NCBI GenBank assembly: GCA_022360235.1
Contig: JAKSDE010000154.1
Location: forward strand, 1 to 5,862
Direction: 5' to 3'
Origin: Cytophagales bacterium
GTDB lineage: Bacteria > Bacteroidota > Bacteroidia > Cytophagales > Amoebophilaceae
DNA length: 5,862 nucleotides
Shown piece after piece: positions 5,798 through 5,862 of this stretch (positions within the stretch are counted from its first letter, which is position 1; each line of letters opens with the position of its first letter). The notes below the pieces were generated by a model that saw only the letters and a list, made by a program, of their open reading frames with translations, searched no databases and had not been told where the DNA came from. A program made the position numbers and the translations under genes.

Positions 5798-5862
5798 TAG
5801 AGATATCCTAGGCTTGAATCTAACAAGTTGGTTTGAGCAACCTTCTCAACAACAGGAAGAGG
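5798..5862. other. Right edge, possible end of a neighbouring gene
   Basis: The last 65 bases are open in two frames. On the minus strand a frame entering from beyond the window would end PLPVVEKVAQTNLLDSSLGYL, with a TAG stop at 5797-5799. On the plus strand a frame open from 5724 has no ATG before the window ends. The length is too small to choose between them or to claim a gene. Confidence 0.2.

Noticed and set aside
1..5862. CRISPR array or tRNA genes
   Set aside because: No regularly spaced direct repeats and no cloverleaf with a T-loop GTTCGANTC-type motif were seen.

Overview
The window looks like part of a low-GC Bacteroidota genome, most plausibly a host-associated, mobile-element-rich member such as the Amoebophilus/Cardinium group. 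This rests on protein style: the rhomboid resembles the Bacteroidota form with a small C-terminal domain, the lipoprotein has FN3-like repeats, a TTG/TAnnTTTG-type promoter is visible, and I see no strong Shine-Dalgarno sites. The genus is an inference. All five supported genes lie on the minus strand.

Positions 3999 to 1145 (read leftward) form a compact partner-switching signalling operon. It encodes a membrane-bound GAF plus SpoIIE/PP2C phosphatase, a STAS anti-sigma-factor antagonist (34 nt downstream) and an RsbW-like HATPase switch kinase that overlaps the STAS gene by 32 nt. In the family model the kinase phosphorylates the STAS serine, the phosphatase removes the phosphate, and the kinase swaps partners. 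No sigma factor or other output is encoded here. The kinase-like protein has His where the adenine-binding Asp of the G1 motif is expected. A rhomboid-family membrane protein follows 73 nt downstream (1071 to 181). It keeps the nucleophile-like Ser but has Gln for the catalytic His and Pro for an oxyanion-site His, so it is probably a pseudoprotease.

Positions 4000 to 4580 carry no gene. They hold a 98-bp miniature inverted-repeat element (MITE A), followed by a GC-rich island with strong pairing potential that could be a structured RNA. Positions 4581 to 5558 encode a predicted lipoprotein built of two diverged FN3-like repeats. It is preceded by a good Bacteroidota-type promoter whose -7 element lies inside a perfect 16-bp palindrome. 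A second copy of the 98-bp element (MITE B), in inverted orientation, lies at 5686 to 5783. Both copies have perfect 4-bp flanking direct repeats (CTTA and TATT), and B sits in what looks like an older element end. The last 60 bases may be the edge of a further gene, but the frame cannot be decided.

The points most worth a second look are the doubly substituted rhomboid, the altered switch kinase beside it, the 98-bp MITE family with its target duplications, and the GC-rich structured island.
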